Below, one piece after another: positions 1 to 11,284 of a stretch of DNA of 64,000 nt. The position numbers and the translations under genes are program-made. The stretch lies in NCBI RefSeq assembly GCF_009389715.1, contig NC_052409.1:9689213-9753212 (forward strand). The letters run 5' to 3'. This DNA is from Phoenix dactylifera (lineage: Eukaryota > Streptophyta > Magnoliopsida > Arecales > Arecaceae). The notes under the pieces are model-generated. The model ran no database searches, was not told the DNA's origin, and saw only the letters and a list, made by a program, of their open reading frames with translations. Position 1 is the stretch's first letter, and each line of letters starts with the position of its first letter.

Positions 1-3000
1 CCAATTGCTAGGAAGCATGCAGCAGCATCAAAGGGGGACACGGGACCAAAACCCAAGGTATCAGTCAGCAAATTAGCAAACAGCCCAGAGACAATGGCTA
101 CGAGACCATTGCCAATGAATATAGCCTTTGAGAAAGTTAGGGAGAGCCATTGTGGTTCGAAGCCCCTCTGTACAAGATTAATGAAAGGGACATCAGCATG
201 AAGAATACAAAATTTGATCGCAAAGCTATGAAAGAGAGCTTATGCTTCCATATAAAAATTCAGGAAATTCTCTGGAAGTCTTCACAAATACAATTTGCTA
301 GTCTAGCGACCCAATATCTGGATCATACACTTAAAATATGTAATAGTATCGGTTCTTATCATTTCTGTTGCTTGGATTTAGTTTCAGGTGAAAGTTTCAA
401 CAGCTTCAAAACTGAATTCTATGAATTCCAAAAATATAGGCCTAACAATCTATTTATGTACCTGCATGTGGTATGTTCATGAATATGCATGTTTTAAGAT
501 TATCTAATTATCATAGTAAATTAATTTTCCACATGCTTCTTGCAAATTCAAAATAATAATTGATGAAACATACAAATCTATAAAATATCTATCATCAATT
601 AAGCAAAAGAGAGTAATAAGGTAGCATAGTTGACATTTAAATGCAAATGTCCACTAATAGCCATAAATCCATATGAACCTGGGGGGACTATTTCTCATAA
701 TTATGTTTTAGTATTTCTAAAAACTTCAGATTTCTGATATATGTTTCAGAAATTTAGAGGATAAAAAATAGCAAAACATTAGAAGAAGATATGAACTTCT
801 CAGGGATTTAGTCCACAGGATTTTTAGATCTTATAATATAAAATGAAGATCCTTTATTTAGAAGAATCCCAAATATAGTTAACTACTACCCAATATAGTT
901 AACTAGCCACTTGATCCTAAAAGCTTCAGCTGGTAGGGAAAGGGTTAACAATTATCAAGCCTTAACACACCCCATCCCCTAGTGTTGCCGGACCAAGAAC
1001 ATGAAGGTGTGAACAAGTCAAGAATGACCCGACCAGGAACAAATCAAGAGAATAAAAGATAACAAATGGTGGTATAATGAAAAATTAGCCTAAATGGAGA
1101 TTTGAACCCATGTCCTTTTACTTTGATGCGAAGTGAACTAGCCACTAGAATCCAAAAGCCTCAGCAGTTCAGCTATTAGGAAAAGGGGTCAACAGTATAT
1201 ATCACGCTTTAACAGTGTCATTGCATATGCAACATCAGTACTACTAGCTCAAAGAATCTATATAGCAAGTTCCATACATCTACAGATAATTGTATAATTC
1301 TTGGCTTACCTTTAATTTTTATCTGAGGTTTTTCCTGTAGTTTTGTGAAAATAACCAGTGTGCATATTTCAATTAATATTGAAAGTATCATAAATTATCA
1401 ATTGACTCTTTATCAAGGTCTCCAAAGTTTCATAGACACTTGTATAAACATGTTAGTCACATATCCCTTTCTTTCTGTTTATTTTTTTTCCCTGAACCAA
1501 CACAATATTTTTTAGATTTTTCTTAGAATCATGCTACAAGTAAATTTCCCTTTCAAATTAATCTCAAATTATTTCCCTCAGAAAAAAATCTCAAAGTAGA
1601 AGTATGCCACGATGGTGTTGATGCATCAAGTGGAAGAAAAAAAGAATGAAACCAAATATCTGCCCACAAAATTCACAGTAATGATATTATTTAAATGACA
1701 ATTCTGCAACAGTTAAAAACAGACGTACTGAGGTAGGGTTTCAAAACTTCTAACAATCATTACGGATGTAGGTTGTGGGAGCCATGTATCCCCTACATGG
1801 AAAAGGCAAAAAATATACAAGGAGCACCCTGGCTAAAATATATGGCAAAAAATATACAAGGAGCATCCTGGCTAAAATATAAATCAAAGCATAACTAGAT
1901 AGCAAGTAAACAAGCACAACAGGCCTGGTGATATATGAACTGGAAGATCCTATTCAGATGTTTACATCTCAGCAAAAAATATTGATTAATATTGACTCTT
2001 AACATGATCCAGTAGCTAAGTAACATGTTATAAGCGGCGAGAAACTTTCCTATTGAAAGTAATCTTCTCCTTAAAAATATTCCATATCTTGACTGCACTA
2101 GAACTCTTTGAAGGAACTAGTTACACATCACCTTGTTGTGTTCAGCAACAAGCCATGACTCGAAAGCTGAAAACAAGAGCGATGTAGCGATTCCCCCTAA
2201 TATACGGCCCAACATCAACACCTTAAACTCTGGAGAATGCTTGGTGATACAACTTAGTATGTAACTTATGCAATATGTCACACAAGCCCTCTTCCGACCC
2301 CTGCAATTTTATACCCAAAACAAGAAAATCTAAATCCAACAACAATCAACGGCAAAGCACCATATAATTCACAAGTTTCAGAAGGGAATTCTCACTGTTT
2401 GTCGGCCAGAGATCCAACAATCGTCCCGAAGATCATGGAGGATCCAAATCCGGCAATGAAGAGCCGACCAATTTCTCCCTTCCCGAAACCGTACGTATGG
2501 TAGAGGTAGTAGACATAGGGACCCTGTAACCAATCTCCAGCTGCCGACACCAAAAAAAAAAAAACTCATAATTTTAGCAAAAACAAATCTAAAGATCTAA
2601 TCTGTTCACTAGTCAAACAGGAAAGGTGAACTCATCGATACATAAATTCGATTTCGCTTTTCCTCCCACAAAGCAAACAATTGGGTTTCGAACAATTAGA
2701 TCTACACACAAATCGGCATTTTTGAAAAATAAAAAGTAATTTTAACTCAACTATATCAAAGAAAAAGGCTAGATCTACAGATAGAAATATTAGATCGGCA
2801 GATGTAGGAACAAAGAGATTCGGGCCTTTCAAAAACTTCCAAATCATTACAAAACGACCAAAAATTCTCCTCCGGATCAGATCTGGAAGTCGGTGGGAAA
2901 TGTCATAAGATTTGGACGTACCCATCATGAGTGAGTAGACGACGATGTAGTTGTTCTTGAAGGAGTTGAAGGCGGCGGAGGTGGAGATGCGGTCTTTGCT

Positions 3001-3072
3001 GGTCTTGCTGAACTCCAGCAGCGCCACCACCACCGACAGCCCTCCGAAGAGCAGGTAGTACAACGCCTCCAT
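1..3072 (-). CDS. MFSD5-type major facilitator (molybdate-anion transporter-like), 5' part, cut by left edge
   Basis: Four exons read on the minus strand: 2922-3072, 2396-2540, 2132-2300 and 1-167 (continues outside). All junctions are GT-AG and the phases agree. The start codon at 3072 opens MEALYYLLFGGLSVVVALLE, the typical first membrane helix of plant MFSD5 homologues. Exon 2 reads GDWLQGPYVYYLYHTYGFGK and later GSLADKQ; exon 3 opens GRKRACVTYCISYILSC and holds GRILGGIATSLLFSAFESWL; exon 4 reads RGFEPQWLSLTFSKAIFIGN. The loop GSLADKQGRKR matches the conserved MFS motif A between helices 2 and 3. Family members are integral membrane transporters of about 450 residues; MFSD5/MOT2 relatives have been linked to molybdate uptake, but the substrate of the plant copies is not settled. 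About 210 residues are visible. Intron 3 (168-2131) is about 2 kb and carries small repeats. Family assignment is firm, substrate is not. Confidence 0.9.
901..1216. repeat. Pair of short direct repeats in MFSD5 intron 3
   Basis: A roughly 75-base segment starting aactagccac with an aaagcttcagctg-like core and ending in a gtcaacaatt / taacac-like tail occurs at about 901-970 and again at about 1136-1216. A related segment is seen at about 32150-32470 inside DET1 intron 4. This looks like a dispersed small repeat; I cannot assign a family. No coding content. Confidence 0.4.
1805..1883. repeat. 39-bp tandem duplication
   Basis: The segment starting ggcaaaaaatatacaaggag at 1805 is repeated from 1844 with about one mismatch, period 39. 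It lies in intron 3 of the MFSD5-type gene and has no evident function. Confidence 0.8.
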
Positions 3073-4190
3073 TTCTTCCTCCTCTCAGATGCCTCCTTAG
3101 AAGTGGAAGAGGGAGGGAGAGAAGAGAATGCTTTTGGGACTCGGGGAGCCTTGTTCTTTCTTCCTCTCTCTTCCGTCGCCGAGATTAAGGGGAGTGCGGA
3201 GGGGGTGTCGAGATCCGGGGGTGGTGTGTATAAACATCGATTCGCTAATCTGGTGGTCGTTATTTAATTAATGTATATAATTAGGCTTATGAATTATTCC
3301 TGTAATCCGGTACGTTATTGGCCCAACCATAGTACTAAAATTATCAAAAGCACCAATTCTCCCGTGCCACGTGGAATGGTTCTGGTTTTCATTTTTTTTC
3401 TTTTATTGTGAAATATGGGAAAGATAAAATAATATAATTCTTTCTGCCACATATGTATATTTTTTATATAAATTTTATTATCTTGATCATATAAATTTTA
3501 TCGTATAAAGTTGTATACAGATATAATTTTATATAGATATAGATATAATTTTACATCTAAGACATATACATCGAAATATTTTTTTTTTTTTTTTTTTGCC
3601 TACATCTACTTGTATGGTTTCGATGAATCCAAAATAATCGAAGGCCAACTCTTCTAAGATGTTTGGTAAAAAATCAAAAAATTATTTTGGCTCTCCCAAA
3701 TGCGCTTTCTGACCTATGTTGGAAAGTTATTTTGGTATTATTATTATAGTAATACATAATTAAAATATAATATATTTTTTATATTTTTATTATATACATA
3801 ATATAACATATTATTACAACCATAATTTTATATTATTATTAAAATATTAATTATTATATTATAATAATATATGATATTAATATTATAATAATATTATAAT
3901 ATATGATTAATAATATAAAAGATAATATATTAGATTATATTACATTATATTATATTCTATTATAATATTATATTATTATTAAATATAATAATATTTAATA
4001 ATAATATAATATGATCATAGACTAGATTCTAACCTGTTATATTATATTGTCTTGCTATATTATATTACAATAAATTATATTTATATTTATATTATATTAT
4101 ATTGCTAAATCTTTGTAATCGTTGTTATAATGGTCATAACACCATTGTTTAAAACCATGACTTAATCAAATGTGTCAAGTGGGCTAATAT
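3073..4190. other. MFSD5 5' flank followed by AT-rich spacer
   Basis: 3073-3240 is the leader and promoter side of the MFSD5-type gene (purine-rich GAGAGGAGGAAGAA on the coding strand); I see no convincing TATA box. There is a 20-plus poly-T run near 3573-3596. From about 3730 to 4100 the sequence is almost pure A/T with many short TAATATTATA-like palindromes. The tail near 4115-4160 (gttataatggtcataacacc) resembles segments near 10.38-10.43 and 10.88-10.92 kb, so a decayed AT-rich MITE is possible. No gene seen. Confidence 0.5.
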
Positions 4191-5560
4191 TTCTGCTGCT
4201 AGAAGGGGAACTTTAAGAGGGTAACTCCCTTTTGATCCATGCAATGAATCTAGTAGAGAAACCAAAAGGTGAAAGGACTTGTTAAAGATAGTGCCAATTA
4301 ACCCCATCATAAACACTTTCCCTACCCACTTTCATGGCCAAAAGAGTTCTAGTTTTAGGAGCCACTTCTAAAGAATGAATAATTTCTTGTGCCAGATAGA
4401 TACAATCTAAAATGTTACCGTCATGAACAAAAGCACCTTGATTCTCATAGATGATTTTAGATAGAAATTCTTAGCCACAAATATTTATAAAGCATATTAA
4501 GCAGACTTACTGGTCTGTAGTCATCGGGTATCATGGCATTGTTCTTCATTGGAATTAAAGCGATACAAGTGACATTTCAATACATAACCATTTATCCAGT
4601 CTTGAAATAATCTTCCACTATAGGAATGACCTCATTTTTAATGCTTGCCCAAAATGTCTTTTGAAAAAAAATGTTGGAATCCATATAAGGTCTCGGTGAC
4701 TTATCAGCAATTTTTCTTTTCATAGTTCTCTCAATTTCATCTTCTGTAACAATTGCCATAAGCAACTGATTGTCCTCCATATTAGGACTATTAGGGATTG
4801 AAAGAAGCTTAAAGGGACTAGTGGCTAAAAATATATTCCATTTGTTCCTAAAATTATCAACTAGTAATTCTTTGACTTTATACAAATCCTCCACTACCTA
4901 TCTAGACCTTATAAATGAGAATAGCTCTATTCCTTCTTCTTTGTAAAATAGTGATTCTATCGGGAGAAAAAAGTACGTGAATCTCCACCTTTTAGCCATT
5001 GTACTCTTGACTTCTGCCTCCAAAATACTTTTGCATTTCCGAGTTCTTGTTATGCTCTTTGATTAGCTCCAATAACTGCATATAGTTATAATGATCAAGG
5101 TGTCCCGAAGTTTGCAACCTCAAAATGTCATCCTTCATCTCGGTTACTTTGTTCCCAACTATACTTCTATTCCATTTACTAAGTGCAAATTTGTTGATTT
5201 TAGCAGCTAGGAAACCATAGTCCCCGAGAAAATGGTAACCACTGCCATTGCAAGCTCTTCCAACCTTCTCAGCAACACCCTCATGTGACAACCACATTTT
5301 CTCAAACTAAATGAACTAGCTCTATTGGCTTTACCATCCGAAAACTTTGATTCATAAAGGGCAATGATTTGAAGCATTCCTTGGCAAATAGGGAACCTTG
5401 CATTTGGGAGCAAATGAATCAATTGTTCTGCAGCAACTACTCTATCTAGCCTCTCCCAAACTCTTACCCAACCATACCTCATGCTGCACCGAGGTAGACC
5501 CTGGAAACCAAGACCTAATCCATTATCATTCAGAAAAACCTTGACATAAGTCAATTTGTT
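4190..5560 (-). mobile_element. LINE (L1-type) ORF2 fragment: endonuclease end, linker and start of reverse transcriptase
   Basis: Read on the minus strand the pieces come in ORF2 order. About 5560-5300 gives GLPRCSMRYGWVRVWERLDR, the C-terminal part of the L1 endonuclease. About 5300-4990 gives MWLSHEGVAEKV and FALSKWNRSIVGN, the linker seen in plant L1 ORF2. About 4894-4590 gives a pre-RT region ending VEDYFKTG, and 4560-4350 gives IALIP, DYRPVSLLN and QGAFVHDGNILDCIYLAQEI, matching the first reverse transcriptase blocks. The reading frame changes several times and stops are present, so it is dead. The catalytic YADD block, RNase H part and poly-A tail are missing here, so both ends are truncated. 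LINE identity is firm; exact ends are not. Confidence 0.85.
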
Positions 5561-7340
5561 GCTTGATTATAATTTCTCTACAACCTAACTTGGTGACTTC
5601 TCTTCCCCCATACTTCCCATACAGCTCATTGTCCTACTTTGCTGATAACCATCAATTATGTTGTGGTTCTGATACGCATTAATTATGTTAACTGCATTAT
5701 TATGTCCCCTTGGTAAGTAGAGACCTAGTGATGGCAGAAATCATGCATCAATTGATGCAGAAGCTCTTCCATGCTACACTTCTAAGTTTTATGTAAGTAA
5801 TAAGAAATACGTTGAGGGCCTATTTGGATACTTGGATGATGGACCTTGCTTATGTGAAATCATGTACACATTGGAAGATGAAGAAAAAGGTGGGGAGGAG
5901 ATGGTTAAGTGACAGAAGAGTCTTCTAATTTTGGTGGGTAGGGGTGGGATAATAGAAAAATTTAGTGGGATAAGGTCATAGCTAGCAAAATCCTGGATAA
6001 TTTTTTAAATAACACTATTCAACCTTGTTGTTGTTGTTGTTGTTGTTGTTGGGGATGGGAAAGGAGACAACAAACTCCTCTGATATCTCCAACCATTCCT
6101 TTCCTCCACTTATCTATGCAGCAAAACCTATTCTATGTGGAAGATATCAGATAGCTTTGTAAACCAAACATTCCTGAATGACTCTGGGTGTGTTGCACAT
6201 GAGAGATACTAAGATGTTATAACAACCTTGAATCCAGAACCTTAATAAATGCCATGAGTGGCATAGTGCCCTGATTCTTTGATTTTTTTTTGGTTATGCA
6301 ATTTGGTTCTTCTTGCCAAATTGCATTGCTTGCAGGAGTATGAGACTCTAATTTTGTTAATTTGTATGATCTCATTTAAAACTTAGAAAAAAAAGAAGAT
6401 ACACCAGAATATTTTAGCACATCCAGGATTTAGTCAATCTTTATATGAGATTTTCAAACTGCTCATCTTTCCATATTAGACTAAAGTCACTGAACTGCAA
6501 CTTGCTGGTGATTTAGTGAATTAACTATAACTAGTAGTATTGTTGCAGTCAAAAAGAAGAAAACAGAATTTTTTGACATGGATCTTCTACATTATAATTC
6601 TTTTAGGAAGGAATTTTCTTGGACATGGCCATTGTTCTTGGAATTGGACTTCATATCAAGATAGGTCAAGAGACTGATTTGCACCAACTTATAAGCTGGG
6701 TGGTTGACCCCAAGGTGGTGTTGGTTCTCCCTTGCAAGTTGCACCTCCACAGCTCTCAAATGTGGACCTCTTCAATTCTACCATTGGCAGAAGGCCTATG
6801 ATTTAGTACTACTGGACTTCCTCAATTTAATCCTGAACTACAAACTTAAATATTTTGAAATTAATTTACATTGAATAATTTTTAATTTTCATATTGGAAT
6901 GAAAGATTGCACGACATGACTAGCAGATAGGACCTGGTATTGAGTCCAAATTTTTATTATTTTTATTTTTAAGAGACATTGCGAGCAATTGAACTATACA
7001 ATGAAGTATAGCTTTATCCAGAATATTCTTAATCTCCCAAATTCTAGCAAATAGCCAGATTAGTAAACCTGCACATTTTCTCAGACTCCAAAAGCTGAAA
7101 CCAGAGAAAGTCATTAAATTTTAAACTAAATTATAAAACCCCTCATGAAGTTAAAAATAATTACACTTATGTCTAATAATTTTAAAAAATTATATTTATC
7201 TTTCTAATTTTTTTTATCGAACACTTTAATCTATAATTTAATAAAATATTAATCACATCGACAACTTCAAATAGAATCTGAGATGCCAAGAAAAATTTTT
7301 AATGGCCAAAATAATCTTAAGGCCATCCAAAAATATAATA
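5561..7340. other. Intergenic spacer
   Basis: No gene is supported. It holds a TTG microsatellite (6025-6051) and AT-rich unassigned DNA. Short open frames at 6619-6801 and 6920-7114 have no recognisable domain, no splice context and no family likeness. Confidence 0.5.
6025..6051. repeat. (TTG)9 microsatellite
   Basis: Nine uninterrupted TTG units in a non-coding spacer; a likely length-variable marker. Confidence 0.95.
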
Positions 7341-7349
7341 TACATCTTT

Positions 7350-7812
7350 ATATTTTTATTGCAATTCTCCATCTTCAGCCCACAGGGTACTACCGGAGTA
7401 ACTAGCTAATATAAGCAGCCACCCAGTCTGCAATCCCATTAGTTTCACGAAAAATATGCTTGACCTGGAAGGCCCCTCCATCCCTCACTATTATCCAGAT
7501 ATTTCAGAGCAAAAGGTGGACACAACCATTACCCCTTGAGACCCCGGATCCAACTGATGATCGTGGCCAAGTCCTCCTCCAGGACAATAGAGTTGGCCCG
7601 TAAAATATACCAGGCGCGTAACAAAAGCCTGCCCAAACGACCCTCAACTCCGCACTCGAAACCGATATGTCGAAGAGTTGACTGCCTCCTGCAGCCACAA
7701 CTCTGACAGATGGATCCCGAATAACAAAACCCGCACCATCCCTCATACCTCCGTTCAAGACAGATCCATCGAAGTTGATCTTGAGGAAATGCGGAGGTGT
7801 AGGCTTTCAAGT
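7350..7812 (-). mobile_element. LINE 3' fragment: RNase H domain
   Basis: On the minus strand the text reads PPHFLKINFDGSV, then GGMRDGAGFVIRDPSVRVVA, then SSAELRVVWAG, LEEDLATIISWIRGL and finally a degraded HIFRETNGIADW. This is the RNase H domain carried at the C-terminus of many plant L1 ORF2 proteins: the first Asp (NFDGS), Glu (AELR) and Asp of the usual catalytic set can be recognised. Frames shift within the domain, so it is inactive. Upstream reverse transcriptase is not found next to it, so the copy is 5'-truncated. It belongs to the same type as the fragments at about 10.93, 41.37 and 48.13 kb. Confidence 0.8.
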
Positions 7813-8239
7813 GAAAAACATCGTATGCAATACTGCTGAAGATATCTGGTAAAAAATACTTCAGATGTTCTGAGCTGTCAGAGTCCCTTTGACAAATATA
7901 GTGTGACTGAGCTTCGCCGTCTATACAAGGGCATTATCCACCATAAATCTCAGGAACATACCGCGTTTGCCAAAAGTTTGACCTTTGGCCTTAAGCTTTG
8001 GGAATATCGATTTTGCTTGTTGCTATACGTTAGCCCGGGTCAAGTAGACATGCGCAAATGGGCTCGTGAGCAAACCTTTTTCATTTTATTGCAAATAACC
8101 TCTTATTATTTGAATTCTCCTCCAGCCAAATAAAACGATAGAAAAAAAAACCCTAAAAACATAAAAGAGCAAAAAAGAGGCAAAAAAGTTGCCGTGCCGA
8201 CTCACTTCCATCCCAGGCTGACGCGTCCCTCGACTCACT
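7813..8239. other. Short spacer 3' of the aldolase gene
   Basis: No domain recognised. It probably includes the 3' UTR of the minus-strand aldolase gene next to 8240 and may include more degraded LINE sequence on the left. Confidence 0.4.
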
Positions 8240-9349
8240 TCACTCGCTCCAGTACTCGTCGTCCTTGGCCTTCTCGTCCTCATCGTCTTCCTCCCCGATC
8301 TCCACCTCCGCGCTCCTCCACCGCCGCACGTCCTCCACCGCCACCTGCCGGAATATTCCCAGATCCACCGCCCCCGCCACCATATGATACCCTCTCAACT
8401 TCAGATCCTCCGGCCGATCGTGCGGCATCGCAAACCCCCCGAGGTAAGGGCCCCTTTCGCCGCCGCCGCCCTCCGCAGGCACCACCTTCTTCCTCATCCC
8501 CAGCACCCTCCTCTCGGCGTCCTTCATCACCCCCCTCACATTCCGGTTCCCCGGATCCCACAGATACCCCATGCTCGCGCTCAGATCCAGCGGCCCCATC
8601 TGCACCACGTCCACCCCCTCGACGGCAGCGATCGCCTCGATCTCCGCCACCCCTGCCGTCGTCTCCACCTGGCACATCACCAGCAGCTCCTCCTCCACCC
8701 GTGCCAGGTACCCGTCGTCAATGCCGTAGGCGGAAGCGCGCACCAACGTGTGGGCGGACCCCCGGACGCCGCGCGGCGGGAAGCGGCAGTAGGAGACAGC
8801 AAGCTCGGCGGCTGCCGGCGTCTCGATCGTGGGGAACATGAGGCCCTGGGGGCCGAGGTCGAGGGCCTTCTTGGCCCAGGCGGCGGAGGGCTCCGGGAGG
8901 CGGAGGATGGCCGGGGTGCGGGCAGCGGCGAGGGCGCGGAGGCAGGGGAGGGCCTCGGCGATGCCGCCGGGGCCGTGCTCCATGTCAACGACCACGTAGT
9001 CGTAGCCGGCCAGTCCGGCAATCTCGGCTAGGGTCGGGGAGAAGCTCAGGAGAAAGAGGCCGTAGAGGGTCTCGCCGGCAGCGAGGCGAGACTTGAGGGT
9101 CCGAGAATCGGGGTTGTGGGAACCGGGATCAGGAACTAGGGAGGAGGCGGCAGCTCTAATTCGAGAAAAGGAGGCTTGTTTCTTGGAAGATTGGGAGGTT
9201 ATCGACATGGAGACGGGAGCGAGGGTTTGATTGGATTTGAAGGGGAGAAAGGAGGGCTTTGTGGGATTTAGGGTTTTGGGGAAGAAGAGAAGGGGGTTTC
9301 TTTGGCTGCCGGTGGCGGCGATGGTGGTGGAGGAGGAGACCGCCGCCAT
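8240..9349 (-). CDS. HpcH/HpaI-type aldolase family protein, probable chloroplast form
   Basis: One uninterrupted exon, 369 residues from the ATG at 9349. An upstream in-frame ATG at 9436 would add 29 residues, but the inner start gives a classic Ser/Thr-rich, acid-poor transit peptide (MAAVSSSTTIAATGSQ), so I prefer it. Mature-part motifs: YDYVVVDMEHGP (His 125), RLPEP (150-154), GPQGLMFPTIETP (166-178), PPRGVRG (191-197), CQVETTAGV with metal-type Glu 229, and MGPLDLSASMG with Asp 255. These are the hallmarks of the HpcH/HpaI class II aldolase and citrate lyase beta family, which uses a divalent metal to cleave or form 2-keto acids. The plant substrate is not established. The tail is acidic (EEDDEDEKAKDDE). 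Its coding sequence is far more GC-rich than the flanks. Family is firm, reaction is inference. Confidence 0.9.
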   Translation of the reverse strand: MAAVSSSTTIAATGSQRNPLLFFPKTLNPTKPSFLPFKSNQTLAPVSMSITSQSSKKQASFSRIRAAASSLVPDPGSHNPDSRTLKSRLAAGETLYGLFLLSFSPTLAEIAGLAGYDYVVVDMEHGPGGIAEALPCLRALAAARTPAILRLPEPSAAWAKKALDLGPQGLMFPTIETPAAAELAVSYCRFPPRGVRGSAHTLVRASAYGIDDGYLARVEEELLVMCQVETTAGVAEIEAIAAVEGVDVVQMGPLDLSASMGYLWDPGNRNVRGVMKDAERRVLGMRKKVVPAEGGGGERGPYLGGFAMPHDRPEDLKLRGYHMVAGAVDLGIFRQVAVEDVRRWRSAEVEIGEEDDEDEKAKDDEYWSE

Positions 9350-10920
9350 CGGTTTCCGCTCTAGGAAAACGGTGGGGAAGTCGGATCGATGGGTATCAGC
9401 GTAAGAGAGATAGAGAGAGTGGTAATCCGATGACACCCCACTCTTAAATGGGCTGAAGCCTAGAAATTTATGTGGGTTGCCATAATTGGGCCGATGGAAT
9501 TATGGAGGCCCATAACTTACCCAACCAAGACCGACCTTGGTGTGCACGAAATTCAAAGGAAATTTCATGCATGGAGAGAAAAATATAATCGAAGGTTTGA
9601 AGCATCCTGCACCAAGAGGGAAAACCACTATGAGAATTTCATGAGCAAGGGAGAATAGCTTCTAAGCATATGACTCCATGGGCTACAAAATTTCCCAAGC
9701 CTGCGAGCAAGCACATGTTGTGTCCAATTGGAGCATAAAATCCGCGCATTTTGAGCCAAGAAGGTTGTCAGCAATAACTATGAGTAATATGGAGTCCTCT
9801 CATATAACAATTTGATGCAAGTAATATGAGATAAGCATTATATCGTCAGTTCATTTGAATAGTTGGAAGTGTATATTGTTAGGGCAATCTAGGAAGTGTG
9901 ATTCCTATCGCCACGTTGCAAGTTTGAACAAATAATTGTTTCTGCTTGCTCGGCCTACCTCTCTTAATCCTGAAATATGTAGCAATGTGTAATTTTAAAG
10001 ATCATATGAGATAAAGAGTGGTGGGGTCAATGGAGAGTAAGAAATTCAGAGGAGAAAAAAATTATTGTAAATGACAAGGAAGAGCCCCACTATCATTCCC
10101 TCACTTCCATTTAAGAGGAAGAATAGGTGGATGTCAAGGTTTCGTAATTGCATCATTCGTTTATAAAAGTAACGAAACATTGCTCCTGTTATATGTACAT
10201 GAATAATTTTCTTGCCTCGTGACAAGAGAGAGAATTGGTACAACTCGTGGATTTGTTACGAAATACAGCAGCTTGGTTGATTATAGAGTTGTTGAGTCAA
10301 TTATTACGGGCTCAATAAATTTTTAACATGTGCATAACGGAGGCCTCAAATCATTTTACCTATTATAATAGACCCTCTAACAAAACCATTATTAACTATT
10401 ATAATGGCTACAGTGGCCATTATTTGTCTCCAAAAATGATATTTCAAGTTTTAATATTAAACAAGCATTTTCATAATTAAAAAAATACAGAAACAATAAA
10501 ATAACAACATAATTATTCCATCCTTATTTATTAGGCAATAAAATATTATTTTTTATATGGCAAATATTTTTTTAAAAAAAATAATACAAAAATATGAATT
10601 TAAAAAATATTAAAGAAAGATACAAGTAAAACTAATGACTATTATTTATATTCTAAAAGATGATTATAATGCTAAATCTATATTATAATATTAGCTAAAA
10701 GAGATATATTTCATATTAGATTTCCTCCATCAAAATTTTTAATAAAAAATAATATTTATGAGAGAATATGATTAAGAAGTTAGATATCGGTTTACACCTT
10801 TACGTAATTTCTCCTAGACATTCTAAATTATTTAGATTCTATTTTTTTTAAAAAAAATCTAAGCATGGTTTTTAAAAACAAAACGATTATAATGATGATA
10901 ACATTCTTGTTTTAAACCAA
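9350..10920. other. Aldolase 5' flank and AT-rich spacer with possible decayed MITE
   Basis: 9350-9480 is the leader and promoter side of the aldolase gene. The rest has no gene. Between about 10.32 and 10.92 kb the sequence is AT-rich; segments near each end (tattataatagaccc..., attataatgatgataac...) resemble the tail of the 3.73-4.16 kb region, suggesting a degraded AT-rich MITE, but I could not define terminal repeats or a target duplication. Confidence 0.35.
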
Positions 10921-10929
10921 GGGTGTGAC

Positions 10930-11170
10930 ACCCACTAATTTCAGCTGGCTTTACAAAAAGTAGGTGGCTAATGGGGCTACGGACTGGATGGCTTCTTATA
11001 TAGCCAGTCATTTGGGTAGCACCCTGTGGGCTGAAGATAGGGAGTTGCCTCTGTCACTTCGTAGTATTTTATTTTTTTGATTTATTAGATGTACCTATCA
11101 TACATCTGCTTTTGTAAAAAAATTAAAAAAAATTAAAAAAAAAGAAAAAGAAAAGAAGAAGAAGAAGCAG
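10930..11170 (+). mobile_element. LINE 3' end with A-rich tail
   Basis: The plus strand translates to GATDWMASYIASHLGSTLWA followed by EDRELPLSLRSILFF and a stop, matching the extreme C-terminus of L1 RNase H domains (NGxADWxAxYxAxHxGxxLWA). It is followed by a short 3' UTR (gtacctatcatacatctgct) and an A-rich tail at about 11117-11168 that grades into GAAGAAG. This orientation and tail are what a heavily 5'-truncated LINE insertion leaves. It ends about 120 bases upstream of the next gene's start codon, so it now lies in that gene's promoter or leader. Confidence 0.8.
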
Positions 11171-11284
11171 GTGTGGTGTGGTGGGAGATGTCTCACCATC
11201 ACCCCTCAACGAAAAATGAACAAAATCTGTGTTTATTCTCTACCGTTTTTCTAAGAAAAACTCGATACGGTATTGCGCGGCGCG

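Noticed and set aside
1895-2098. A possible extra exon of the MFSD5 gene
   Set aside because: Exon 3 ends EHNK at 2132 and exon 4 at 167 continues RGFEPQW exactly as in the family; text in between has no likeness.
2632-2921. Continuation of the MFSD5 first exon as one 146-residue frame
   Set aside because: A GTACGT donor at 2921 and a matching CAG acceptor at 2541 rejoin the conserved AGDWLQGP; the read-through part is intron.
8194-9031. Long plus-strand and alternative-frame open frames opposite the aldolase gene
   Set aside because: They are low-complexity Pro/Arg/Ser-rich texts caused by high GC in the true minus-strand gene and have no family likeness.
9350-9436. Upstream ATG that would add 29 residues to the aldolase
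   Set aside because: The added text (MSSDYHSLYLSYADTHRSDF) has acidic residues and does not look like the start of a transit peptide; the inner Met gives a better one. Not excluded.
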